This document shows positions 1 to 5,191 of a stretch of 5,191 nt of DNA, piece by piece. Made by a program: the position numbers and the translations under genes. How positions within the stretch are numbered: the first letter of the stretch is position 1; the number at the start of each line of letters is the position of its first letter. This DNA comes from Moraxellaceae bacterium (GTDB lineage Bacteria > Pseudomonadota > Gammaproteobacteria > Pseudomonadales > Moraxellaceae), in assembly GCA_030684415.1 (NCBI GenBank), contig JAUXNL010000127.1, forward strand, positions 1-5,191, written 5' to 3'. The notes under the pieces are model-generated. The model did not search any database, was not told where the DNA came from, and saw only the letters and a list, made by a program, of their open reading frames with translations.

Positions 1-327
1 CAGTTGGCGGCCGGTGCGAGTGCTGTGGCGCCCGCCTTGCTGGGCCTAGAGTTGGCAAATGTGCTGCGCACGGCCTGCAAACGGCAACGCATCATTGCCA
101 GCCAGGCACAGGACATCCTCGCCCGCTTGAGCCAGTTGCCCATCGAGGTGGATGCCCGGCCTGCCGAGGCCAGCCAGTTGCTCTCGCTCGCTCTGCGCTA
201 CGACCTCAGCAGCTACGATGCGGCCTATCTGGAACTCGCGCTGCGGCTGCAACTTCCCATTGCTACGCAGGACGAGGCGTTGGCCGATGCCGCGCGGGCT
301 TCCGGCGTGGGCATCGTCAGCGTATGA
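1..327 (+). CDS. PIN-domain protein, VapC-like toxin (5' end outside window)
   Basis: The frame is open from base 1 to the TGA at 325-327, giving 108 visible residues. The true start lies upstream; the TTG at base 4 is not a credible start because it falls inside the fold. Visible PIN signatures are E17 in the helix LLGLELANVL, D73 in SSYDAAYLELA and D91 in ATQDEALADAA. These fit three of the four metal-binding acidic positions of the family, and the first Asp would lie in the missing N-terminus. VapC proteins are usually about 130-140 residues, so roughly 25-30 are missing. Family members are mostly Mg2+-dependent RNases that cut tRNA or rRNA and are neutralised by a VapB antitoxin encoded just upstream, which would be outside this window. 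The stop overlaps the nadD start (ATGA, 324-327), suggesting co-transcription and translational coupling. The PIN assignment is fairly secure; toxin activity is inferred from the family. Confidence 0.8.
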   Translation, partial: QLAAGASAVAPALLGLELANVLRTACKRQRIIASQAQDILARLSQLPIEVDARPAEASQLLSLALRYDLSSYDAAYLELALRLQLPIATQDEALADAARASGVGIVSV

Positions 328-983
328 CCCTCCCTACTGTCATCGGCCTTTACGGCGGCTCTTTCGACCCGGTGCACACCGGCCATACTGCCCTGGCCGA
401 CGCCCTGCTCGCCATACTGCCGCTCAAGGAAATCCGCTTTCTGCCCGCCGCCCGCTCGCCGCTGAAGTCTGCCGCCACGGCCGATACGCACCGGCTGGCC
501 ATGCTACGGCTGGCGCTGGCGGGTAAGGAAAGACTCACCGTTGATGCCCGGGAGCTCGATCGCCCAGCGCCCTCCTACACCATCGACACCTTGCGGGCGC
601 TGCGGGCCGAGGTCGGGCCTGCCGTGCCGCTGGCCTTCATCCTCGGGCAAGACAGCTATCTCGACCTGCCCCGCTGGAAAGACTGGGAACAACTGACCGA
701 CCTTGCGCATCTGGTCGTGGTCAACCGGCCGGGGGCCACCAATCGCGTCGGTGGCACTCTGGCGGCTCATGCAGAAAGGCATCGGCTCGCGGCGCCCGGC
801 CTGCTAGAATCGCGGCCCGCCGGCGGCCTGCTGTTTGTTGATACCCCCCCGCACGCCATTGCCAGCCGCGACATCCGGGCCTCCATCCGTACCGGAACCC
901 TGCCGCGCGACTGGCTCTGCCCCGCCGTACGGGACTATATTGACCAGCACCACCTCTATGCCGGAGACGCAGACCCCCAATGA
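324..983 (+). CDS. nadD: Nicotinate-nucleotide adenylyltransferase
   Basis: This 219-residue cytoplasmic enzyme transfers AMP from ATP to nicotinate mononucleotide, giving deamido-NAD and pyrophosphate in the shared step of NAD synthesis. The N-terminus has the nucleotidyltransferase signature GGSFDPVHTGH (residues 11-21), whose H18xxH21 pair contacts ATP phosphates. Further family motifs are SYTIDTL (84-90), the GQDS loop (108-111) followed by LPRWKDWEQL, NRPG (134-137), and the C-terminal SRDIR (181-185), equivalent to the ISSTxIR ATP-binding motif. Length is normal (E. coli about 213). The ATG at 324 places the signature at the usual distance from the N-terminus. It overlaps the preceding PIN gene stop by ATGA, and no strong Shine-Dalgarno is visible, so initiation probably depends on coupling. 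Its own stop overlaps the rsfS start in the same way. All key residues are present. Confidence 0.97.
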   Translation: MTLPTVIGLYGGSFDPVHTGHTALADALLAILPLKEIRFLPAARSPLKSAATADTHRLAMLRLALAGKERLTVDARELDRPAPSYTIDTLRALRAEVGPAVPLAFILGQDSYLDLPRWKDWEQLTDLAHLVVVNRPGATNRVGGTLAAHAERHRLAAPGLLESRPAGGLLFVDTPPHAIASRDIRASIRTGTLPRDWLCPAVRDYIDQHHLYAGDADPQ

Positions 984-1354
984 ACTTGTCCGACCCCGAA
1001 AACCAGACCCTGCTCGATACCACGCTTGCCGCCCTCGACGACCTCAAGGCCAAGGATGTTCTGGCACTTGATGTCCGTACCCTGACCAGCCTTGCCGATG
1101 TGATGGTGATTGCCTCCGGCACGTCCAGCCGCCATGTGAAGTCGCTGGCCGACAACGTCGTCGAAAAAATCAAGGAAGCCGGCTTCCGCCCGCTGGGCAT
1201 GGAGGGCGAACGCGAGGGCGAGTGGATTCTCATCGACCTGGCGGGCGTCATTGTTCATGTCATGCTGCCGGCCACGCGCGCCTTTTACGACCTTGAGCGT
1301 CTGTGGACACCGGGCGCCAGCGGCCATATCACGCCCAACACCGCTACCTCCTGA
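980..1354 (+). CDS. rsfS: Ribosome silencing factor RsfS (Iojap/YbeB family)
   Basis: This 124-residue protein belongs to the RsfS/Iojap family, which binds ribosomal protein uL14 on the large subunit and blocks subunit joining, lowering translation under starvation. Family hallmarks are DDLKAKDVLALDV (20-32), the near-invariant GTSSRHV (47-53), PLGMEGE (71-77), WILIDLAGVIVHVM (82-95) and FYDLERLW (102-109). These align with the E. coli protein almost throughout. It is slightly longer than E. coli (105 residues), with about 7 extra residues at the N-terminus and a 15-residue C-terminal extension after ERLW that has no recognisable motif. The ATG at 980 overlaps the nadD stop (ATGA, 980-983). 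A GGAG at 962-965 is too far upstream to be an ideal ribosome site, so translational coupling is likely. rlmH follows after 4 nt. Confidence 0.97.
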   Translation: MNLSDPENQTLLDTTLAALDDLKAKDVLALDVRTLTSLADVMVIASGTSSRHVKSLADNVVEKIKEAGFRPLGMEGEREGEWILIDLAGVIVHVMLPATRAFYDLERLWTPGASGHITPNTATS

Positions 1355-1358
1355 GCGC

Positions 1359-1826
1359 ATGAAGCTGCGCTTGCTGGCGGTCGGCACCCGCATGCCGGAC
1401 TGGGTGACGACCGGCTATGAGGATTACGCCAAACGTCTCTCCGGCGACATCTCGCTTGATCTCGTGGAAATCAGTGCTGGGCGACGCCTCAAGGGCACCG
1501 ATCTTGCGCGCCTGAAAGAAGAAGAAGGCGATGCGCTGTTGGCCGCGCTGCGACCGCAAGAGCGCGTGATTGCGCTCGATGTGCCGGGGCGCCAGATGGC
1601 CACTGAAGACCTCGCCGCCACACTCAAGGACTGGCAGGTGGACGGACGTCCGGCGGCCATCCTGATTGGCGGGCCGGAAGGCCTCAGCCGGCGAGCGCTG
1701 GACCGGGCCGACGAGAAATGGTCGCTGTCGCGCCTGACGCTGCCGCATCCGCTGGTGCGCATCGTGATTGCCGAACAGCTCTACCGGGCCTGGAGCTTGC
1801 TCAAAGGCCATCCGTACCACCGTTAA
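1359..1826 (+). CDS. rlmH: 23S rRNA (pseudouridine1915-N3)-methyltransferase RlmH
   Basis: This 155-residue SPOUT-class methyltransferase uses S-adenosylmethionine to methylate N3 of pseudouridine 1915 in helix 69 of 23S rRNA, acting on assembled 70S ribosomes as a homodimer. Length equals that of E. coli. The start MKLRLLAVGTRMPDWV matches the family N-terminus, which fixes the ATG at 1359 and rules out the longer in-frame ATG at 1251 inside rsfS. The SAM-binding trefoil knot is seen as LIGGPEG (102-108), then WSLSRLTLPHPLVRIVIAEQ (121-140) and LYRAWSLLKGHPYHR at the C-terminus, where the HPYHR end carries residues needed for catalysis. It starts 4 nt after the rsfS stop. No clear Shine-Dalgarno is present, so it probably depends on upstream translation. 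The pairing with rsfS is conserved across many bacteria and links two large-subunit functions. Confidence 0.98.
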   Translation: MKLRLLAVGTRMPDWVTTGYEDYAKRLSGDISLDLVEISAGRRLKGTDLARLKEEEGDALLAALRPQERVIALDVPGRQMATEDLAATLKDWQVDGRPAAILIGGPEGLSRRALDRADEKWSLSRLTLPHPLVRIVIAEQLYRAWSLLKGHPYHR

Positions 1827-1940
1827 GCCCGACACGACCGCTGTTGGTTCCTGCGGAAAATCCGCACTTCTTCACACGCGGGCACTGGCTTTTGCAGCCC
1901 GCCCTGCGCAAGAATTCCGCTTTCGCAAGACAAGACCCCC
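1827..1940 (+). other. rlmH-mrdA intergenic gap
   Basis: This 114-bp spacer is the only sizeable internal gap in the cluster and separates the ribosome/NAD genes from the cell-wall genes. I see no good sigma70 pair: the TTTGCA and AAGAAT elements near 1893-1915 are only about 13 bp apart. The strip before mrdA is C-rich and lacks a Shine-Dalgarno. It contains one small inverted repeat, listed separately. A promoter or processing site for mrdA could lie here but cannot be called from the sequence. Confidence 0.5.
1852..1866. repeat. Small inverted repeat between rlmH and mrdA
   Basis: The perfect inverted repeat TGCGGA-AAA-TCCGCA has 6-bp arms and a 3-nt loop, and lies 25 nt after the rlmH stop. 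It is followed by CTTCTTC rather than a T-run, so it is a poor intrinsic terminator. It could be a weak attenuator, an RNA-processing hairpin or an operator half-site pair. A chance occurrence in GC-rich DNA is also possible. Confidence 0.35.
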
Positions 1941-3905
1941 ATGCGCCGATCCAGCTCCATCACCCTGAAAGACAACCAGCAGGAAGCCGCGCTGTTCCGC
2001 CGTCGTGCGGCCGTCGCTGCGGTTTTCGTGCTGGTGATGTTCGGTGTGCTCGGCAGCCGTTATTACTTCCTGCAGGTGACCGAGCACGAAACCTATGCCG
2101 TGCTGTCTGAAAACAACCGAGTGCACCTGGAAGCCATTTCGCCGCCACGCGGCTTCATCTACGACCGCAAGGGCCGCCTGCTCGCCGATAACCAGCCGAC
2201 GTTCTCGCTGACCATCAACCGTCAGCAAATCACCGACATTGATGCCATGCTGGCAAAGCTGCGCCCCATCCTCGAACTGGACGACGACGACATCCGCCGC
2301 TTCAAGACTCGCGCACGCGTGGCCCGCAAATTCGAGGAAGTCCCGCTGCTGCTGCGCCTGACCGATGAGCAGATCGCACGCTACTCCGAGGCCAAACACG
2401 AGCTGACCGGCGTCAACATCAATGTCGAGCTGTCGCGCGCGTATCCGTATGGCGACATGTTTGCGCACGCACTCGGCTATGTGTCGCGCATTTCCGAAAG
2501 CGACCAGAAAAACATCGACCCCGTGCGCTACGCCGGCACCAATCTCATCGGCAAAATCGGCATCGAAAAGTATTACGAGAACTACTTGCAAGGCGCCGTG
2601 GGCTATCAGCATGTGGAGCGTAACGCTCACGGACGCCTGATCCGTGTACTGAAAAAAACGCCGCCGGCACGCGGCAACGACCTCACCCTGCATCTGGACT
2701 TCGAGTTACAGAAAATCGCCCATCAGCAACTGGCTGGCCGTCGTGGCGCCATTGTGGCGATTGATCCGGTGACCGGTGGCGTACTGGCCTTTGTGAGCAA
2801 CCCGAGCTTCGACCCGAACGCCTTTGTCGGCGGCATTCCCTACAAGCTTTACGCAGAGTACCGCGACCACATCGACAAACCGCTCTATAACCGGGCCCTG
2901 CAAGGCGTGTATCCACCAGGCTCCACGATCAAGCCGATGTCGGCACTCGGCTTCATCCACACCGGCGTTGCCGACTGGAACAGCAGCATCAGCGACCCCG
3001 GCTTTTTCAGCCTGCCAGGCGACACCCACCGCTTCCGTGACTGGAAAAAAGAAGGCCACGGCATCGTCAACATGCACAAGGCAGTGGTCGAATCTTGCGA
3101 CACCTTTTTCTACACCTACTCCGACAAGATGGGCGTAGACCGTTTCCATGACTGGATGAAACATTTCGGTTTTGGGGAAAAGACCGGCATTGACCTGATT
3201 GATGAAAAGCGCGGCTCACTACCGTCTGTGGCGTGGAAGCGGGAGCGGCTCAAAGCCCCGTGGTATCGCGGCGAAATGATGTCCGTGGGCATTGGTCAGG
3301 GCTACTTCACGTCCACACCACTACAACTGGCCATGGCGACCGCCATCATTGCCAACGGGGGTAAGCACATCCGCCCGCATTTATTGAAAAGCGCCGAGGG
3401 CACGAGCGATTTCGACACCATCAACCAGCCCGACTACACCGTTCCCTACAATGGCAATCCCGAGGACTGGGAGCGCATGCGCCAAGCCATGCGCGATGTG
3501 ACCCATGCCCCGAACGGGACGGCGCGCGCGACAGGTGCAGGCGCTGTCGGCTACGAAATGGCGGGCAAAACCGGGACGGCGCAGGTCAAAAGCATCAAGC
3601 AGGGCGAGCGCTACGACGAGTCCAAGATTGACCCACGGCACTGGGACCATGGCTGGTTCATCGGCTTTGCGCCGGTGGAAAACCCGAAGATTGCCGTGGC
3701 CATCCTGGTAGAAAACGGCCGCGGCGGCTCCAAGGTAGCGCCGATTGCTCGCGCCCTGTTCGACTACGAGATCAGGGGCACACTACCGGCGCCGGTATCC
3801 GCTGCTGCGCCCGTGACTGCTCCACCTCCTGTGGTTGCACCGCTTCCTGTAGCTGCGACTCCTGTGGCTACACCGCCTCCCGCGCCAGCCCGCAGCACCG
3901 AATGA
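1941..3905 (+). CDS. mrdA: Penicillin-binding protein 2, elongasome transpeptidase
   Basis: This 654-residue class B PBP is the DD-transpeptidase that cross-links peptidoglycan during rod elongation, partnering RodA. In order: a short cytoplasmic N-terminus, one membrane anchor (about 23-45), the pedestal domain starting near PPRGFIYDRKGRLLADN (68-84) and including GYQHVERNAHGRLIRVL, then the transpeptidase domain from RGAIVAIDP (268-276) to about 612. Catalytic motifs are intact: S328TIK (nucleophile S328, K331), S385CD (the SxD form typical of PBP2 rather than SxN) and K543TGTAQ. VGIGQGYFTSTPLQLAMA is also typical. The ATG at 1941 gives the expected short N-terminus, although no Shine-Dalgarno is visible before it. 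It is about 20 residues longer than E. coli PBP2 (633). The C-terminus (614-654) is a Pro/Ala/Val-rich tail, presumably periplasmic. It is followed 10 nt later by rodA. Confidence 0.98.
   Translation: MRRSSSITLKDNQQEAALFRRRAAVAAVFVLVMFGVLGSRYYFLQVTEHETYAVLSENNRVHLEAISPPRGFIYDRKGRLLADNQPTFSLTINRQQITDIDAMLAKLRPILELDDDDIRRFKTRARVARKFEEVPLLLRLTDEQIARYSEAKHELTGVNINVELSRAYPYGDMFAHALGYVSRISESDQKNIDPVRYAGTNLIGKIGIEKYYENYLQGAVGYQHVERNAHGRLIRVLKKTPPARGNDLTLHLDFELQKIAHQQLAGRRGAIVAIDPVTGGVLAFVSNPSFDPNAFVGGIPYKLYAEYRDHIDKPLYNRALQGVYPPGSTIKPMSALGFIHTGVADWNSSISDPGFFSLPGDTHRFRDWKKEGHGIVNMHKAVVESCDTFFYTYSDKMGVDRFHDWMKHFGFGEKTGIDLIDEKRGSLPSVAWKRERLKAPWYRGEMMSVGIGQGYFTSTPLQLAMATAIIANGGKHIRPHLLKSAEGTSDFDTINQPDYTVPYNGNPEDWERMRQAMRDVTHAPNGTARATGAGAVGYEMAGKTGTAQVKSIKQGERYDESKIDPRHWDHGWFIGFAPVENPKIAVAILVENGRGGSKVAPIARALFDYEIRGTLPAPVSAAAPVTAPPPVVAPLPVAATPVATPPPAPARSTE
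3780..3902 (+). repeat. Pro/Ala/Val-rich low-complexity tail of PBP2
   Basis: The last 41 codons of mrdA encode a tail with 13 Pro, 11 Ala and 6 Val. It has no folded-domain signature and should be extended and disordered in the periplasm. At DNA level, related units beginning CCTGTGG, CCTGTAG and CCTGTGG occur at 3828, 3846 and 3861. Their spacings of 18 and 15 bp keep the frame and suggest growth by in-frame duplication of a PV-containing unit. E. coli PBP2 has a shorter, dissimilar end. Confidence 0.7.
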
Positions 3906-3907
3906 GG
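3904..3907 (+). promoter_or_regulatory. Ribosome binding site for rodA
   Basis: GAGG overlaps the mrdA stop codon and lies 8 nt before the rodA ATG at 3916. It supports that start and implies that ribosomes finishing PBP2 can reinitiate on RodA, keeping the partners in proportion. Confidence 0.6.
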
Positions 3908-3915
3908 CCAGCCCC

Positions 3916-5064
3916 ATGAGCAACCAGGATCGCTTTCTGCGCCACATGCCACGCGATGGCTCCCAGTTCAAACGCAAGTTCGATCTCTGGGGCGTGCTGC
4001 ATATCGACCCCCCTTTGCTGGTGGCGTTGCTGCTGGCCGCCAGCCTTGGGCTGTTCGAGCTTTACTCTGCATCCGGACGTCATTTCGACATGACGCTCAA
4101 GCAGATGATGAGCTTCGGCATCGGCTTCACCGCCATGTTTGTGCTCGCGCAAATTCCGCCACGCACTTATCAGACGCTCTCGCCCTGGTTTTTTGTTGGT
4201 GGCTTGGGGCTGTTGCTGGGCGTCGTCGTTTTTGGCGAAGTGCGAATGGGCGCACAACGCTGGCTGAAAATTCCCGGCTTTGGCAGCGTGCAACCGTCTG
4301 AGTTCATGAAGCTCGGCATGCCGATGATGATGGCCTGGTTTCTCGCCAGCCGCGTGCTGCCGCCCCGCCCTACGGTCGTCCTGATGTCGCTGGCCCTCAT
4401 TGCGGTGCCGGTGCTGCTGATCGCCGAGCAGCCCGACCTTGGCACCTCGTTACTCGTGGCGGCGAGCGGGCTGTTCGTGCTGTTTCTGGCGGGGCTGCCC
4501 TGGTGGATGATCAGCGGCTTTGTTGTCGCCACCGTGCCGCTGGTGTGGGTGGCGTGGACACATCTGCTGCACGACTACCAGCGCCAGCGCGTGATGACAC
4601 TGATTGATCCTGAAGCGGACCCGCTCGGCACGGGCTGGAACATCATCCAGTCCAAGACTGCCATCGGCTCCGGTGGCATTTCCGGCAAAGGCTGGCTCAA
4701 TGGCTCGCAGTCGCATCTGGAATTCCTGCCTGAAGGCCATACCGACTTCATCATCGCTGCCTACTCCGAAGAGTTCGGCCTCATCGGCGTCATCGTCTTG
4801 CTGCTGCTCTACCTTTTTATCCTGAGTCGCAGTATGTACATCGCCATCAGCGCGCAAGACAGCTATTCGCGCTTGCTGGCCGGCGCCATCACGCTGTCGT
4901 TTTTTGTTTATGTTTTCGTGAATGCAGGCATGGTGAGCGGCATCTTGCCCGTGGTGGGCGTGCCCCTGCCTTTTATCAGCTACGGCGGCACCGCCATCAT
5001 CACCCTGCTGTCCGGCTTTGGCATCCTGATGTCGATTCATACCCATCGGAAACTCATCAGCTAG
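3916..5064 (+). CDS. mrdB: Rod shape-determining protein RodA, SEDS peptidoglycan glycosyltransferase
   Basis: This 382-residue inner-membrane SEDS protein (mrdB, also called rodA) polymerises lipid II into glycan strands during elongation, in complex with PBP2. About ten hydrophobic helices are visible: near 33-52, 63-80, 88-107, 131-148, 153-170, 175-194, 196-214, 287-304, 319-341 and 357-375. A large extracytoplasmic loop lies between about 215 and 286. Family motifs are QPSEFMKL (126-133), EQPDLGTS (171-178), GSGGISGKGWLNGSQ (251-265), LPEGHTDFI (271-279) and PLPFISYGG (350-358). D277 in the HTDFI motif corresponds to the essential catalytic Asp of RodA (D262 in E. coli). E. coli RodA has 370 residues; the extra length is mostly a basic, hydrophilic N-terminus of about 30 residues before the first helix. 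The ATG at 3916 has a ribosome site overlapping the mrdA stop. It is probably the last gene of the transcript, given the hairpin downstream. Confidence 0.98.
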   Translation: MSNQDRFLRHMPRDGSQFKRKFDLWGVLHIDPPLLVALLLAASLGLFELYSASGRHFDMTLKQMMSFGIGFTAMFVLAQIPPRTYQTLSPWFFVGGLGLLLGVVVFGEVRMGAQRWLKIPGFGSVQPSEFMKLGMPMMMAWFLASRVLPPRPTVVLMSLALIAVPVLLIAEQPDLGTSLLVAASGLFVLFLAGLPWWMISGFVVATVPLVWVAWTHLLHDYQRQRVMTLIDPEADPLGTGWNIIQSKTAIGSGGISGKGWLNGSQSHLEFLPEGHTDFIIAAYSEEFGLIGVIVLLLLYLFILSRSMYIAISAQDSYSRLLAGAITLSFFVYVFVNAGMVSGILPVVGVPLPFISYGGTAIITLLSGFGILMSIHTHRKLIS

Positions 5065-5074
5065 GGAGAGGCTC

Positions 5075-5143
5075 ATGCCCCTCGCCTGCATGCAGGCGAA
5101 GGCTCCCGGCCTTCAGGACTCATGCGGGAAAGGCCACCTTTAG
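5075..5143 (+). CDS. Possible 22-codon small ORF after rodA (doubtful)
   Basis: An ATG at 5075 opens a 22-codon frame ending in TAG at 5141-5143. It is preceded by AGGGAG (5063-5068), only 6 nt from the ATG, a better Shine-Dalgarno match than any other gene here shows apart from rodA. The predicted peptide begins MPLACMQAKAPG and contains two Cys, with no recognisable family, signal or membrane segment. The ORF contains the 18-bp palindrome, and its stop falls just before the left arm of the terminator hairpin. It may be a leader-like peptide, or chance within a structured 3' region. Chance is the more likely explanation. Confidence 0.15.
   Translation: MPLACMQAKAPGLQDSCGKGHL
5082..5099. repeat. 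Perfect 18-bp palindrome downstream of rodA
   Basis: TCGCCTGCATGCAGGCGA is identical to its own reverse complement and starts 18 nt after the rodA stop. As RNA it would form a stable GC-rich hairpin (about 7 bp closing a 4-nt loop) without a following T-run. As DNA it has the symmetry of a dimeric-protein binding site. It overlaps a smaller inverted repeat, AAGGC-TCCCG-GCCTT (5099-5113). The GGCCTT arm can pair instead with AAGGCC at 5130-5135. Confidence 0.7.
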
Positions 5144-5144
5144 T

Positions 5145-5186
5145 CGCTTGCTGAAAAAGCCCGGGATGGGCGTTTTTCAGCAAGCG
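5145..5186. terminator. Long hairpin with bidirectional terminator core
   Basis: The arms CGCTTGCTGAAAAA (5145-5158) and TTTTTCAGCAAGCG (5173-5186) are perfect reverse complements over 14 bp. Between them GCCC (5159-5162) pairs with GGGC (5168-5171) around the loop GGGAT, with one bulged G at 5172. The inner part (A5, GC stem, T5) has the form of a Rho-independent terminator readable from both strands. On the + strand it would end the mrdA-rodA transcript. The outer CGCTTGCTG/CAGCAAGCG arms extend beyond a normal terminator, and weaker pairing may continue to the window edge, so it may be part of a larger repeat. Confidence 0.75.
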
Positions 5187-5191
5187 GTTAG

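Noticed and set aside
1251..1358. A longer start for rlmH giving 36 extra residues
   Set aside because: The extension overlaps rsfS out of frame. The family N-terminus begins exactly at MKLRLLAVGT (1359), giving the E. coli length of 155.
1893..1915. TTTGCA and AAGAAT as a promoter for mrdA
   Set aside because: Spacing is about 13 bp, too short for a sigma70 promoter, and both boxes match poorly.
1872..2693. A 273-codon open frame on the minus strand opposite mrdA
   Set aside because: It is the antisense shadow of a well-supported PBP2 gene in GC-rich DNA. The translation has no recognisable domain, and all neighbouring genes run on the + strand.
3093..3101. SCD instead of SxN as the second PBP motif, as a possible missing catalytic residue
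   Set aside because: An Asp at the third position is normal for PBP2; E. coli has SAD.
4450..5091. A 213-codon open frame on the minus strand opposite rodA
   Set aside because: The product is rich in His, Gln, Asp and Ala, typical of antisense translation of a membrane-protein gene. The + strand RodA frame has all its family motifs.
1367..5153. CGCTTGCTG occurring in rlmH, in rodA and in the terminator arm, as a possible uptake-signal-like repeat
   Set aside because: The two copies inside genes (near 1367 and 4869) fall at ordinary Leu-Leu-Ala type codons and match over only 9 bases, so coincidence is enough to explain them.
1..5191. CRISPR array, tRNA or rRNA genes, or an insertion-sequence transposase
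   Set aside because: No regularly spaced direct repeats, cloverleaf-like segments, rRNA signatures or transposase motifs were seen. Nearly all of the window is accounted for by six coding regions.

Overview
This window is high-GC proteobacterial DNA carrying one compact, co-directional (+ strand) housekeeping cluster: a PIN-domain gene cut by the left edge, then nadD, rsfS, rlmH, mrdA (PBP2) and mrdB/rodA. It ends in a structured region of about 127 bp with a strong terminator-like hairpin. The order rsfS-rlmH-mrdA-mrdB matches the Escherichia coli arrangement, with nadD also nearby there. Together with the close resemblance of RlmH, RsfS and PBP2 to their E. coli counterparts, this points to a gamma- or betaproteobacterium. 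I cannot name the genus from sequence alone.

Layout. 1-327: C-terminal part of a VapC-like PIN-domain protein, overlapping nadD by ATGA. 324-983: nadD, NAD biosynthesis. 980-1354: rsfS, ribosome silencing factor, again overlapping by ATGA. 1359-1826: rlmH, 23S rRNA pseudouridine methyltransferase, 4 nt after rsfS. 1827-1940: the only sizeable internal gap (114 bp), with a small inverted repeat and no convincing promoter. 1941-3905: mrdA, with an unusual Pro/Ala/Val-rich C-terminal tail. 3916-5064: mrdB/rodA, 10 nt later. 5065-5191: no established gene. It holds a perfect 18-bp palindrome, a possible 22-codon ORF with a good Shine-Dalgarno match, and a long inverted repeat enclosing a bidirectional-terminator core.

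Functionally there are two modules. The first (nadD-rsfS-rlmH) links NAD supply with ribosome status and 23S rRNA modification. The second (mrdA-rodA) encodes the transpeptidase and glycosyltransferase core of the elongasome, which builds the lateral cell wall. All catalytic motifs I could check are intact, so these five genes look functional and ordinary.

I found no previously undescribed multi-gene system here. The points most worth a second look are the PIN-domain gene translationally coupled to an essential gene, the PBP2 low-complexity tail, and the dense palindromic structure after rodA, which may be a dispersed intergenic repeat.
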